This document shows, in pieces, positions 27,641-39,163 of a stretch of 64,000 nt of DNA. Position numbers and translations under genes: made by a program. The stretch lies in NCBI GenBank assembly GCA_949358305.1, contig OX442314.1, forward strand, positions 62,197,369 through 62,261,368, in the 5' to 3' direction. Source of the stretch: Strigamia acuminata (Eukaryota; Arthropoda; Chilopoda; Geophilomorpha; Linotaeniidae). Within the stretch, counting starts at the first letter, position 1, and each line of letters opens with the position of its first letter. The notes below the pieces were generated by a model that did no database searches, was not told where the DNA came from, and saw nothing but the letters and a program-made list of their open reading frames with translations.

Positions 27641-28681
27641 TGACTTCCAGTCTGTACTCAATTTAAACAATTTATTCAAAGTTATTAAGAAAATAAAATG
27701 TTCAGCATTAAAAAAATTACAGGTTTTATTTACTGATTGGATTTTATTTCTGCACAATTTGCCATAATTGGAGTGTTTGGCACTCCAATTCTTGTGGCGT
27801 CACTCAGTCAACCCGGATCTGAGTATCCTCCAATCAGTGACCGGTGACTTAACCCATTTCAACCCTCTTTTGTATTAGCTTGAATAAATACATTCTATGC
27901 ATTTCTCTACCACGCACGGGTTATGCTTCAAAACTCCAATCCACTACAGTTTACTACATCCAACTGAATCCACCACAATCAGAATACATCCATACTGACC
28001 ACTTCCGGACTCCGACCACGCTGTCCATTCCAGTGAGGCCTAATTTCAATTCTGTGAGTTTTTCTTCGATTCTACCCATTACGAGATGCCTCTTGTCGGT
28101 GCCCCTGAAAAATAAGACCCGGCAGACGATTGGTGCACTTACACTGCCCAGCTGAAGTGGCAACAGAAGTGGCAACAGAAAATATTAGTACTCACACTTT
28201 TCATTCTTGTCTTGGAATGTCTGTGAGATGACCTCTATCCCACAGAAAAATTAAATTTCTGGCAGGTCAATACAGCGGAAAGCCAACCTTCGTTTCCAAG
28301 CACAGAAACTTCTGTTGGCAAACAAAATAATGACCGATCGTAATCAGTCTTTAATATTTGTGACCGGTCGTATTTTTCTTAACCGGTAGCATTTTTTTAA
28401 CCAGTTACAAAAATGGCAGCACTTATTTCTGGCAACAGCATGGATGGAGGCATGGATCCAATTCAACCAAAAAAGAAAAATTCTAGAAGAAATCAATTAT
28501 AATTGTAATTGTGTTAAGGAGAGGGATATTTTGTGGAGGAAATGCCATCCACAGTATAAAAAGATGTAGCATTTTTTTGCCGTGCAGCATTTCTCACATC
28601 TTTGAATTTAACAGGTAGTAAAATAATTATTGGTTGGAAAATCAAGCTATTTTATTGACATTAATCATTATGACACAATTT
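27641..28681. other. Spacer without recognisable gene
   Basis: AT-rich. A small hairpin sits at about 27769-27791 and an AATAAA near 27883. Nothing else is supported. Confidence 0.4.
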
Positions 28682-29845
28682 GCTTGCAACACTGGACGAA
28701 GCACGTCTACCCAAAGAATTATGGGCTGAAATTGCTGTTTCATTTTCATACATCAAGAACCGTTGCCCACATTCACGTATCAAGAATGAAGTGCCATACA
28801 TTTTATGGCGGCAACGTGCTCTTTCGGTTCGGCACCTCCGTAGACTCGGATTTAAGTGTTGGGTCCACTATACACCTCCGGGACGCAGCAAATTAGCACC
28901 TCGTGCCTGGGAAGGATTTTTAGTCGGCTACGCGGTGGGAACTCGAGAATATCGAGTTTGGAACCCCGTCGACAACAAAATCGTGGAGTCGATCCACGTG
29001 AAAATTGACAAACGACAGTCCTATCGTCGCTCTCAACGTGCTTCCGAACCGACATTCGAAGAGTCTTTCCAACCCGAACCTCAAATATTCACTGCACCGT
29101 CATCTCATGTCAAATTCGATGACAATCCAATATTTACCGTGGTCAACAGGTTCTAATTCGGATGATCCGGACTCGACAGATTACGACTTCGACGACTCGT
29201 CACCTCCACCACGCTCTCTTCCGCCGGGCATGCAGACACCTCCACCTGGTGCACAATCTCCCCTTTTGAGTGCACAGGCAAGGTCACCGACGGTCATTCC
29301 CGCAGATTTTGATTTCACGTTGCCAAGAACGATGCTAGACTTTTCGGCTGACACAACATTGGCAGACATTGCATTGGATCTACCTCCAGCTCCTCCGAGG
29401 TCGCCACCGAGGCTCGTGACGGCAAGACGAGGCTCCGCACCCGTTGCCGCCGCTGGATCCACCTCATACAAGTGGCGACCTGTAGGTGGAAATAATCCTT
29501 TCAGCAACTGGCGGAGAGAGGAACATCTCCGCAAAGACCAAACTCCGGGTCAGATTAAAATTGACGTTTATTATTTTCCGAAACCCGGCGTCCGTCTACG
29601 TTCAAAGCCCGACATCGAGAAGTACAGCGACAAGGAAGGAATCTTATACGACGAAAATTTCTTCTTCTTCAGGAACATCGAACATCAATTGCCCGTCGAT
29701 CTGCCACCTCGTCCTCGAATCCATTTTTGCCGTCGAGAACCAGGATCGTATGCAAAGGCTGTAAAATTCCCCGATGCCCCCAAGTGGAAAGAAGCCATCG
29801 ACGAGGAATTGGGTACCTTTAAAAAGAGAGAGGTTTACCAGGAAG
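28682..29845 (+). pseudogene. Copia-C, integrase end to start of RT
   Basis: Begins abruptly in the integrase (ATLDEARLPKELWAEIAVSF), continues through YILWRQRALS, WVHYTPPG and GFLVGYAVGT, then a Pro-rich linker and the pre-RT segment (DVYYFPKPGVRLRS). A frameshift lies between about 29125 and 29150. It stops at VYQE because a Copia solo LTR is inserted there; the coding sequence resumes at 30397. The 5' half of the element is missing. Confidence 0.9.
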
Positions 29846-30391
29846 TGTTGGTCTAAAGACCAAGTATTATCGATGAATATATTTTGTTTCTACTAGATTT
29901 CTCATTATGTTTAGATATTCAACGCATATCGGTTATTATTTGATTGCTTTCGTTGTTAACATTAATTTAGCGCTGTCTCGTATGTAATTCCGTACTATTA
30001 TCGTATTCTCATTTGATTTGTCCTTTTATCAAATGATTTGTTCATATCCAATGTCAATTTCTGGCACTAGGTGCCACTACGTATTATTATCCGAATCCAA
30101 CATGGCGCTGCACGCGAACCAGTGCAGTTTACCTATTTTCACACCACTTTTGGAAACCATATGTAATGTATTGTATTTTATTAAATAGTTTATTTAGTTT
30201 TACATTTCGTTCTTTGTGTTCAAGCACACTCAGTGCTTTCAGGCGACTATAAGCGGCCATTTGCCGCGCGCCTTATGCGTATCTGTCCGATACGTTTCGC
30301 GAACGTTTGTACGCGAAGTACGACGCCGTTTCGCGTCTATTTGCATGCTTCCGACCGATTATCCATCGGTTTTGCGCACTCCTCTGCTACA
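29846..30391 (+). repeat. Copia solo LTR inserted in Copia-C (546 bp)
   Basis: Starts TGTTGGTCTAAAGACC and ends CTCCTCTGCTACA, flanked by the 5-bp duplication GGAAG (29841-29845 and 30392-30396). Removing the LTR and one GGAAG restores the Copia-C frame across VYQE|VPKPANTT. Only one LTR is left, so the element was lost by LTR-LTR recombination. Confidence 0.95.
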
Positions 30392-31753
30392 GGAAGTTCC
30401 AAAGCCCGCGAACACGACTATACTCGGCTGCAAATGGTTATTCAAATTAAAAACCGACAATTCCAGACAAATTACTCGTTATCGCGCTAGATTAGTCGCA
30501 CAAGGCTTCAGACAGACTCTCGGCGTCGACTACGACGAAGTCTTCAGCCCGGTTGTAAATTTCGTGCTCATCAGATTCTTCTTTTGTCTACTCGTCGTTC
30601 TCCAAGGGTGGAAAGACGCGCACCTGGACGTAAAGTGCGCGTACCTTTACGACGAGTTAGAGCATCGAGTTTATATGCGGATTCCAGCCGGTGCCTATTG
30701 TTCAAACCCCGACAACGTCTGGCTTCTCATTAAATCACTGTACGGTCTTCACCAATCTGGCCGTCAGTGGTATGAGAAGCTAGATGAAACACTACGAGGA
30801 CTCGGATTTCGAAAACTTCCAGCGTGTAACTGCGTTTATATATTCGGGACATCGGCCGTGATGCTTGTCTACGTGGACGACATCATTTTATTCTACTCGA
30901 CAGACAGCATCTTAGATCAGATTATCCGGCTGATATCATCGAAATTCGAAATCGTCAACCTCGGGCCCATCTCCAGACTACTTGATGTCGAATTTATAAG
31001 ATCCGCGGGGAGGGTGTTCATCATTCAGCGGTCTTATATCGACAAGATCATCAAGAAGTTCGAGGTTACTGCCGACAAAATGATTAAGGTCCCCGTTACA
31101 CCTGGAACAACGTTGAAGAAAGGATCCACCGAACATCTCTCCGACTTCCCATATCGATCGTTAATCGGATCTCTTCTATTCCTTGCCTCTCGAACACGTC
31201 CGGATATCCTCTACTCCGTCATCGCATTATCGCAATATAACAATTGCTACAACAAGTCCCACATTCGCGCGCTTCTTCAAGTCCTTCGTTACGTCGCGAA
31301 TACTCCAAGTTATGCGATTGAATTATCCGGATGTACGACGAGCCAGTTATGGGCATTCACTGACGCTTCTTGGGCCTCCGACACCGAAACGTCGCTTAGC
31401 TTTGGAGGATTCATCACGTATATCGGCAGCGTCCCCATCGGCTGGTCGTGTAAGAAACAGTCTTCGGTTGCGTGCTCGACTACATATTCGCTCAACTCCC
31501 GTTCTTGAACCGCATTTCTCGTCCCATCGTTTATTCGGATGCACTTGCGTCCATACAGTTCACTTCGAACGATGTGGAAAATGCGAAGACCAAACACATA
31601 CATGTGAAATATCACTGGTTACGGGAGTGGTATGTGGCAAAAGTCTTCGAATTACGGAAGATCCCGGGTGATGATAACGTGGCGGACATATTTACCAAAT
31701 GGTTATCGTCGGACAGAATTCGGAAACTCACCTCGGGAATCTTCTGCCAGTGA
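30392..31753 (+). pseudogene. Copia-C, RT and RNase H
   Basis: RT is intact over DYDEVFSPVVNFV, DAHLDVKCAYLYDE and LVYVDDIILF, then RNase H with FTDASWAS. Near 31480 about 58 bp containing the MEAEF motif are missing between two short CTCGACTA repeats, which shifts the frame; the rest (YIFAQLPFLNR ... NVADIFTKWL) is read in another frame to a stop. Dead copy. Confidence 0.9.
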
Positions 31754-31997
31754 CCGACTACGACATCTTTATTTTCCATCGTATTTTCGGACATTCCTTA
31801 GTTATTTTACCCAAATTCGAGGTTTTATCGTGTAGTTAGATTGGGAATTCTGAGCTTAGTCAAGTGATGTAAACGAAAGTACCCGACACGATAATTCCGA
31901 AATTTATTATTTATTTTCTCACCAGACACTGAAAATCCCGTGTTCTGTTTAATTTATTCACTGATTTGTGAAACCCATTTCAGAGTATAGGGGGATT

Positions 31998-32170
31998 TGT
32001 TGATGTGTTTTACATTATTTCCTCTGAAATGCGTTCTTATATTATAACTTATGTTCATTCCAAGATATTTCGTTCGTTTAGTATTATTATTCGATGTATT
32101 ATTCAATTCTCGTATTATTGTTCATTTCCTTAGTGTTCTTATGCATTGGGTACAATGCAGTTGATTATTT
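31998..32170 (+). repeat. Copia-C 3' LTR, truncated
   Basis: Starts TGTTGATGTGTTTT after ATAGGGGGATT. The usual CTGCTACA end is not reached; LINE-derived sequence begins at about 32172. The 244 nt between coding end and LTR are untranslated. Confidence 0.7.
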
Positions 32171-32171
32171 A

Positions 32172-32385
32172 TCATTTAACAAATGCGACACGACTGACCA
32201 TTACACCATTACACTGACCATTACACTTCGGTCTGTCCAAAAACAAAATGTTACAATTGTAAAGAAATTGGCCACGCAAGTCGATTCTAACTGCAAAACT
32301 TGCAACAAGAAACCACCGAACATCGATGCAATTAAGATGAAATTTTGGAACTTCCAGAACGGTCTGGTGCAGAGTCTTCAATTTG
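32172..32385 (+). pseudogene. LINE chimera: ORF1 knuckle piece fused to ORF2 C-terminus
   Basis: Encodes a degraded first knuckle region (CPKTKCYNCKEIGHAS-like), then directly KKPPNIDAIKMKFWNF, which is the end of ORF2 (compare 37418-37450). The same fusion partners occur at 36590. Confidence 0.65.
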
Positions 32386-32461
32386 CGCCCTTGTTTACCT
32401 CGCTATTCTCAAACCTAGGATGTAGGATTGGCCTTGACGGTTTTGCGTCAACAGTGGCCGC

Positions 32462-32835
32462 ATGACGTTTATGGTTGGAGTAAACTCGTGCCGAGTGGCC
32501 ACTCTTCAATCTTTGACCTTGGCGGATTTGAAGATTACTGAAGGTCTTGCCATTATTCGACCAGCTGCCTTGCAAAAGACATCACGGTCGGGTGTTCACC
32601 CTATTTTGCGTTTGGCTGCCTACCTCTTAGACAAAAGGATTTGCCCTTTCCAAGCCTTGTTGGATTTCACATCGAGCAAACATGTGAAGTTCGGAAAGAG
32701 AATTCACTTTTCTTAATTCAAAATCCTCCTTTTTCGTCGCCATCTACGGATACCATTCGTAGATGGATTAAGGAATTTTGGGGTAAAATTGGAGTGGCCA
32801 CCCAGGTTTAGACTTCATGCAGGCTACCAATTCAA
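32462..32835 (+). pseudogene. Tyrosine recombinase fragment, copy 1
   Basis: Frame one encodes NSCRVATLQSLTLADL and LQKTSRSGVHPIL, then KRICPFQALLDF; a later frame encodes STDTIRRWIKEFWGKIGV. This order (Arg box, KTSRxG, ICPxxAL, DTIxRWI) is that of the tyrosine recombinases of DIRS, Ngaro and Crypton elements. Frames change and the HxxR and Tyr boxes are not recognisable. It lies just upstream of the KMT5A-like copy 1; a second piece lies at 35835-36105. Confidence 0.6.
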
Positions 32836-34010
32836 CTGTACGGCTAATATGGCCAGAAAGGCCATACAAACCTGTGTGGCAGATGCTCACTTAGCTGAAA
32901 AGGAGCAAATCAATAAGGCCCCGTCACACAGTGATGCAATGGCACTCAAGCGTTACCGGATGACGACTGCTTCTGCCATTGCATCAAACAATCAAGCCTT
33001 AAGAAGGGTCATAGAGTCAGGACAACCTTTGAAGTCAGTGGAGGAGGCAACAGAGCCAGAAAAAACCAGCAGAGTCAGCAAGTACCAAGTGCTTTAATGC
33101 ATCAAAAATGGCTTCATTAATACCATGCTTGCCTGACTCTGTTTTTCCGATCGACCTCACTAAATATGGTTTGGAAGGAATCACCTATGTTCAAAAAAAG
33201 AACAATCGTGACAATTGGGGTCACTTCCAAACCAAAGTCAGAGCAGCAAAACGGGCGGAAGAGTAAGAATTAAATTTTATTATATCGAAATAAATAAAAA
33301 AAATAATTTTATCTATATAGATTTAAACGTAGAAAGACTCCTCCTACTGAAAAGGAGATACTGACACAAATGAAGAAAAGGAATTGGGTTAGAAAACAAA
33401 TGACAACCTTTGTCATTAGTGAGTAAATAAGTAATTAACCTGTTATATAATCTTTATACTTTTTTATATAATTTTTTAGAGAGCTGAAAAGAATATAGAA
33501 ACACGAAATACCCACGAAAATGAAGACGAAAATTCATCAAAAGCGGTCATTGACCAGGTCTCGTAAAAGGATTGTCCGCCACAAAAGGCGAGGGTGTTTT
33601 CACCAGTATAAACTTTAAAAAAAAGTAAATCAGTTAATTTTTATAGTTTATTTAAGATAATATAAATTAATATTTTTTCAGATGATGTCGTCTGTCACTA
33701 TAACTGAAGTTAACGTTTTTCCTGAAATTCCGTTCCAGAAATCAGAAAAATATTATGTTTTCCACCTTTCTACCAATGGAAAGAAGTACGTAATAGATGC
33801 CACTCCAGACAACGGAACATTAGGGAGATTGATAAACCACAGTAAAAACAAAAAAATCTGATATGTAAAGTATTTAATTATAAAAACAAACCTGTCGTTA
33901 TATTCGTAGCATTGAACGACATTCCAATTGAGATTGAGATTGAGTTACGCTAAGACTATGGCGACAGAAGTGCTGCAAAAGAAATTACATGGTTAAACTA
34001 CTAAGAAAAT
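32836..34010 (+). pseudogene. KMT5A-like SET methyltransferase copy 1, intron-containing
   Basis: Upstream exon region encodes ANMARKAIQTCVADAHLAE and SGQPLKSVEEA. Then NRDNWGHFQTKVRAAKRAEE with donor at 33263, a 58-nt intron, FKRRKTPPTEKEI from 33321, donor GTGAGT at 33419, LSATKGEGVFTSINFKK at about 33570, and after a TTTTTCAG acceptor the SET core YYVFHLSTNGKKYVIDAT with LGRLINHSKN, followed by degraded PVVIFVALNDIP and DYGDRS. VDAT...GRLINHS and DYGDRS are hallmarks of KMT5A (SETD8/PR-Set7), the H4K20 monomethylase. Several stops show that it is not functional as it stands. Introns are conserved with copy 2, so these are DNA-level duplicates. Confidence 0.6.
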
Positions 34011-34168
34011 TTTATGTAATTAAAAAGAAGCAAGATTAATAAAAATATTGTAAATAAACAGAAATTATCTCTTCCTACCTCAACTATAATGTATTAAATT
34101 GTGCTACGATTATAACAATCCTGTTGCAGCCAAAGAAATTGCATGGCTAAGATAAAAATGTATAAATA

Positions 34169-35609
34169 TGTGACGGTTACCCTGTCATACACTTTACTAA
34201 CTTAGCGCCACCTATTGACACAATAATCGTTCTAATACGTTTTAGCGGTAATTTCGAATTTCGATTATTTTTGAATAAATAAAATATAAATTATCATTTA
34301 TATTTTATTCTACTTCAAGCTTTAATCAGTTTGACATGTTTTATTATGATGTGAGAAGTTTAACACATAATTCTATCGAATTATGTCTAAACCTCGCACC
34401 TGGTGAAGCCACCCCTTGCCACCCACCGTGAGTTGGACTCATTCCGGATTATAGTCAAGGACTTAATTCGAAATATGTCCTACGTATCCAGTTCCTAGGG
34501 AGGACCTAATAGAAGACTATGTCCTGAGTATCCACTTCCTATGATTTAGGATTGGATGGGATCACTGGACAGCCCATTCTTCTCGCCAAGTATATATTTC
34601 CGTGTAAGATCGGAAATACTCTCTTGGCTCTTGTTCTTGTTCTGATTCTGATACTGATATTACTTGAGCACTTATTATACTTCTCTGCGTTCCGACAATC
34701 CGTTGTAGAAATACTTTGTATTTAGTGTAAGCATCTAGAGTGAGTAGAAGACTCACAGACACACTGCCCGCCTCTTCATGCCAACATTCCGTTGTAGAAT
34801 GCAGAATCTAGAGTGGAGTAAAATTCACAGACGCATTGGTAATGTAGTATCTAGAGTGGAGTATTTATTATTTCACAGACGCATTATCAGGGTAACCGAG
34901 CAGAGTAATTTCCCGGTTACTCTCCCGCCAGCCAGAACCGAGCGGAGTAATTTCCCGGTAATGGATAACCTTTCCTGCGAGAAACTACCGATTCAATTCA
35001 TTGTTGGACGATGGAACATTTGAGCAAGCCTTAAATGTTGATTGCACTCGGGGCAAAAATAGCTCGGCGCTATTTTAATTTATATCTTACTTTTACAGTT
35101 ATTTATTCAACTTTGCGAATATAATATCATGCTAAATTCTATTGAATTTACATGAATATTTATTCAAACTATTTCGTCGTAATTTAAACCGCGCTTCGTA
35201 ATTATTATTCGCATAATAATTACAAGTGTGATGATTGCGGAAAAGTCAACCGCACCTCTCGGATATAACTCACCCAAGCCTATCCATTACACACCTTTCA
35301 GAACTAGCCCAGGAACCATGTAAACCCACATTAAGATGACATCTTTTACGTCCCGACAATAAGACCGATACACATTCTTGTTGTCTGACTGAAAACCGCA
35401 AGTGATATTATTTTAGGGCTTTCGCCAACCGATTGTATACTTTAATTTGCAGATTTTCGACCATTTGTCAATCTAGTATTTATATAAGTTCAACCCAGAA
35501 TAAACTGTCATATGGTTTGAGAAATCACAAGCCTCCGTATTTTTACACTTTCACACAAGTTCTAGCTCTAATTTTCTAGCAATTGTATCTCGTAAAGTCA
35601 ATCGTCACA
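34169..35609. repeat. Large solo LTR (1441 bp)
   Basis: Begins TGTGACGG and ends CGTCACA, flanked by AATA (34165-34168 and 35610-35613). An AATAAA at 35500-35505 about 105 bp before the end suggests + orientation. No coding sequence and no partner LTR nearby. The family is unknown; the ends resemble Gypsy LTRs. Interior seems free of genes. Confidence 0.7.
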
Positions 35610-35689
35610 AATAAAAATGAAATAAAAAAGTATTTAAAATAATGAAAAAAAACTGAAATTCTCTCTCTACTTGAGACAATTTGAAATTA

Positions 35690-36105
35690 ACTGTTATTAG
35701 AGTCGGGACAGCCATTGAAGTCAGTGGAGGAGGCAGCAGAGTCAGCAAGTACCAAGTTTAATGCATCAAAAATGGCTGCATTAATCCCATGCTTGTCTGA
35801 CTCTGATAAATCAGTCAACAATAAGCACAGTGACTGCAGATGTTGTAATTTTTCGACCAACCACCTTGCAAAAACATTTTCGCGTAGAACATCATACAAA
35901 TTTTTGAATAGCGCCTTTTCCACACGATGAGTCTGTCTGCCTTTTGTGACACATCTGAATTTTCTACAAAAAACCAAGGGCATTCGAAAAGGGTCGCATT
36001 TATTTCTAACTCAGACGCCACCTCACTCCATGCCAGCAACAGACACCATCCGTAGGTGGATAGAAGGATTTTTAAGGAAAGTCGGTGTGGATAAGTCAAT
36101 TTTTG
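35690..36105 (+). pseudogene. KMT5A-like N-terminal piece followed by tyrosine recombinase piece
   Basis: 35690-35810 encodes SGQPLKSVEEAAES and NASKMAALIPCL, matching copy 1 at 33020-33150. From about 35835 the sequence follows the recombinase (VIFRPTTLQK, then in other frames SHLFLTQTPPHS and ATDTIRRWIEGFLRKVGVD). The order here is SET-gene piece then recombinase, the reverse of copy 1, as expected if units were once in tandem or circularly permuted. Confidence 0.5.
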
Positions 36106-37740
36106 GCACCTGATCTACAAAGGCATGAGACCGTACTGCCCAAAATGCGACACGACCGACCTCTACGCTTTGGTCTGCCCAAAAACAAAATGTTACAATT
36201 GTAAAGAAATTGGCCATGTAAGTCGTTCTTGCACAGCCAACTGCAAAACTTGCAATAAAACGGGGCTCACGTCTGCCAACTGCCGTGTCCGTGCTGCAAC
36301 CTCGAAGAGTGCAACACAAAAGATTCAAGTACCAAGCGGTACAAACAAAACGACCTGCTTCAACTACAGACAGCGTGGCCACATCAGCCGGGAGTGTGCA
36401 GAAAACTGCAAAATCTGCAAGCAGCCAGGACATGTCTCGAGAGCCTGCTGCGTCAAATTTTATAAAAACGCACCATCAGAAAAAACCCCTAAAACAAAAG
36501 AATTCGTTCTAAATGCAGTAATGTACAATGCGGATTTGGCTCGACCTGGCTAGCCTTTTCGATGCCAAAGACCTCACGTACGACAACGTGATTTTCAAGA
36601 AACCACCGAACATCGACGCAATTAAGATGAAGTTTTGGAACTTCCTGAACGGTCTGGTGATCCACTATCTGCAAAATCGAAAGGCTCAACACAAGGAACT
36701 AATGTTCCAAACGATCTGAAGAAGACGACCTGCTTCAACTGCAGAGCGATCCTGCCGCGGGGGGAGAGAATTCTCCAAGTAAAATATCAAATTTTCGGAT
36801 GCGCAGATTCTCCTCGCATCGACCTGGAACCGGAGAATTTTAACAAATTCGCCCCTGGCACTGCTCGCACTGGACCAACGTGAAGCGTACGAAAACGAGC
36901 GTGGCGACTTCTGGCGATCGAGTTGACCGCCACACTCAACGAATGGCGAGACAGGAATATGTCTTTTGTGCAAAAGGTGAGTTTTATCAAGCAGTACGTC
37001 CTGTGCAAAGTAAAATTCCTGGCTCGCGTGCACCTCCCAAGCCAGAAATAGATGAAAGAGATGCAATCAAAACTGGTCAGGTTTGTATGGGGCGGAAAGG
37101 TGAATAGACTGCCTTTTGCCGGGAAGGAGGATGGGGGCATCGGTCTGCCACACGTCAAGACACTGATGGAGAATCGAATGGAAAATTGGTCGGTTTACAT
37201 TACGCTTTACCTCGGTTGGAATGGAGTATTGTGCAGAGATCGCCTTTTCAAGATGAAACTTCGGGACTCCGCCTCGTGCCAGCGATGTGCCGCTATCGAG
37301 AACACGAAGCACGTAATTTGGGAGTGCAACTACGCAAAGCAAATTTGGTTGGACCTGGCCGGACTGTTCGATGCCACTGACCTGGAGTACGACAACGTAA
37401 TGTTCAAAAAGTCGCCAAACAACGACGCAGTTAAGATGAAATTTTGGAATTTTCTCAACGGTCTGGTGATCCACTACTTATGGAACAAAACTCAATTTTT
37501 TGTCGTCATCTGGGCAGTGGCAAAGAACAATCTTGAGGCCGTTCGGATGCGAAACGAGGCTACATGGATCGAGCTAATGAAGAGCGGGCGAGGAATCATC
37601 GACAATTGACGTTTAATTGTTTGGGTAGATTATTACGAAATCTGGATATATTGAGTGTATCTTTTATTTATTTATATTGTAATTGAAAAACTAGGTGTGC
37701 ACTTGTACTCCTTTTTTTTAGCTTTTGGAACAGAAATAAA
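36106..37740 (+). pseudogene. Internally rearranged LINE copy
   Basis: Starts in ORF1 (GMRPYCPKCDTTD, four recognisable knuckles), jumps at about 36536 into the ORF2 C-terminus (IWLDLASLFDAKD), back to an ORF1 knuckle (KTTCFNC at 36727), into mid ORF2 (GCADSPRIDLEP frame of the 62985 region), then to ADxKRAWRLLAIELT-like sequence at 36895, and finally reads through to the true ORF2 end at 37609, with CQRCAAIENTKHVIWEC (C-X2-C-X7-H-X4-C). 37610-37740 is the 3' untranslated tail. Several deletions and template jumps in one copy. Confidence 0.7.
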
Positions 37741-38240
37741 CCAATGGCACGGATAAAAACAGTCATGAAATATGAAGAAGGCGGGATTGAATTGCCCGAA
37801 GTAAAAACGTACATCAAAACTACAAAAATTGAATCTTGTTTTAATTGTTTAAAAAGGGAAAGTGCATCATTCTGGTGGCCTTTATTTATTTAATTCTTTG
37901 GTTTTAATTGTAGGTTGCTGGTGGCAAATTCCTTCATGCTAGTAACTCAATCCATTGGGCTTCAGATTTTGGGGATTTAATTAACCCTATTCTTAAAAAG
38001 GGGAAATTTATAGGCTGGGAAAAATTAAAAGGAAAAGATTGGTATTGGCTTATTTGGAAAGAAGGGGTAGTTGGACTAAAGGGTTAGTTGCCAACAAGAA
38101 CATAATTAGAAAATCTTGGAAATTAATTTGGAAACGGGGTTGGGAAATAACAACAGAGAATCTGATGTGGAGAGCCTCTCACGAAGCCCTCACCACCAGG
38201 GACATGTTGTTCAAGTGGAAAATTATTATGTCATCCAATT
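37741..38240 (+). pseudogene. Remnant of a second LINE, ORF2 C-terminal region
   Basis: Encodes MKYEEGGIELPEVKTYIKTT, later SWKLIWKRGWEITTEN and LMWRASHEALTTRDMLFKW. This is the post-RT region seen in L1/Tx1-like ORF2 proteins (GGxxLP..., FLW...HxALPTR). Stops and frame changes interrupt it. It differs from the LINE at 58867. Confidence 0.45.
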
Positions 38241-39140
38241 TAGATTATACGGCAAACCAGGCAAGAAAAGCCCTCCAGACAATGGTGGCAACTGCACCAC
38301 TTGCCAACAGGGGATTGTTCCATAGCGAGAATATGGCGAGGAACCGATACAGAACAACTACCTAGTCAGAAATAGCTGCGAATACCCTGACGATTAGAAA
38401 CCTTTGAAAGCAGTCTGAATCACAAATTAGTTATCCAATTCAATCAACTGAATCAATTATATCCAAAATTGACTTTGGAAGTACAGAATCAATCTCATGA
38501 GGAATTGAATCTGCAATCTTTATAAAGAAGGACTATTCAACTTATTCTGCAGTAGATCGTAAGACAGTACGAGATAACTGGGGACATTTCCAGACGAAAT
38601 CAAGAGCACGTGCTCTCGCAGAAGAGTAAGCTTTCAATTATTATTTATCTGCATTTATAAAATAATTCTTTATTCATTTAGATTCAAACGCAGAAAACAA
38701 GCTCCATCTGAAAAGGAGATTCAAAACCAAATAAAAATAAAAAAAAAATGGGCTCGAAAAGATTTAGTCAGGTTAACCATTCGGTTTTGGAATGAGGATA
38801 TGTAAGTAAATCAAACCAATTGACTTCATTACATTAATTTAATTATTTTTTCCATAGCAAAATAACGTTAAGATGATGACCGAACCTTCAGCCATGGAAA
38901 AAATGGATAAATATCTCAAAGAAGACAATTGGCCAGGCCTAGTTGAGGCAGAATCCAAACTGTGTGCTGGCAAAGGAATCTTTACCACACTTAACTTTAA
39001 AAAAAAGTATGTTAGCTTTTATCATCTATTCAATTTTATATCTAATCTTTTGTTTTAGATGACTTTATCCGTCACTATTCGGAAATAACGACCAAAGTAA
39101 AGACTTTTCGAGTAATTGAAGAGCAGTCGCGATAGAAATA
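38241..39140 (+). pseudogene. KMT5A-like SET gene copy 2, broken before the SET core
   Basis: Encodes ANQARKALQTMVATAPLAN, RDNWGHFQTKSRARALAEE with donor GTAAGC at 38629, FKRRKQAPSEKEIQ, then after a CCATAG acceptor MMTEPSAMEKMDKYL ... KLCAGKGIFTTLNFKK, donor GTATGT at 39008, and DFIRHYSEITTK after TTTTAG. Exon borders match copy 1. The SET core with GRLINHS is missing; LINE sequence begins at about 39164. Confidence 0.5.
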
Positions 39141-39163
39141 AATATGCCCTATTACGGGTTTCA

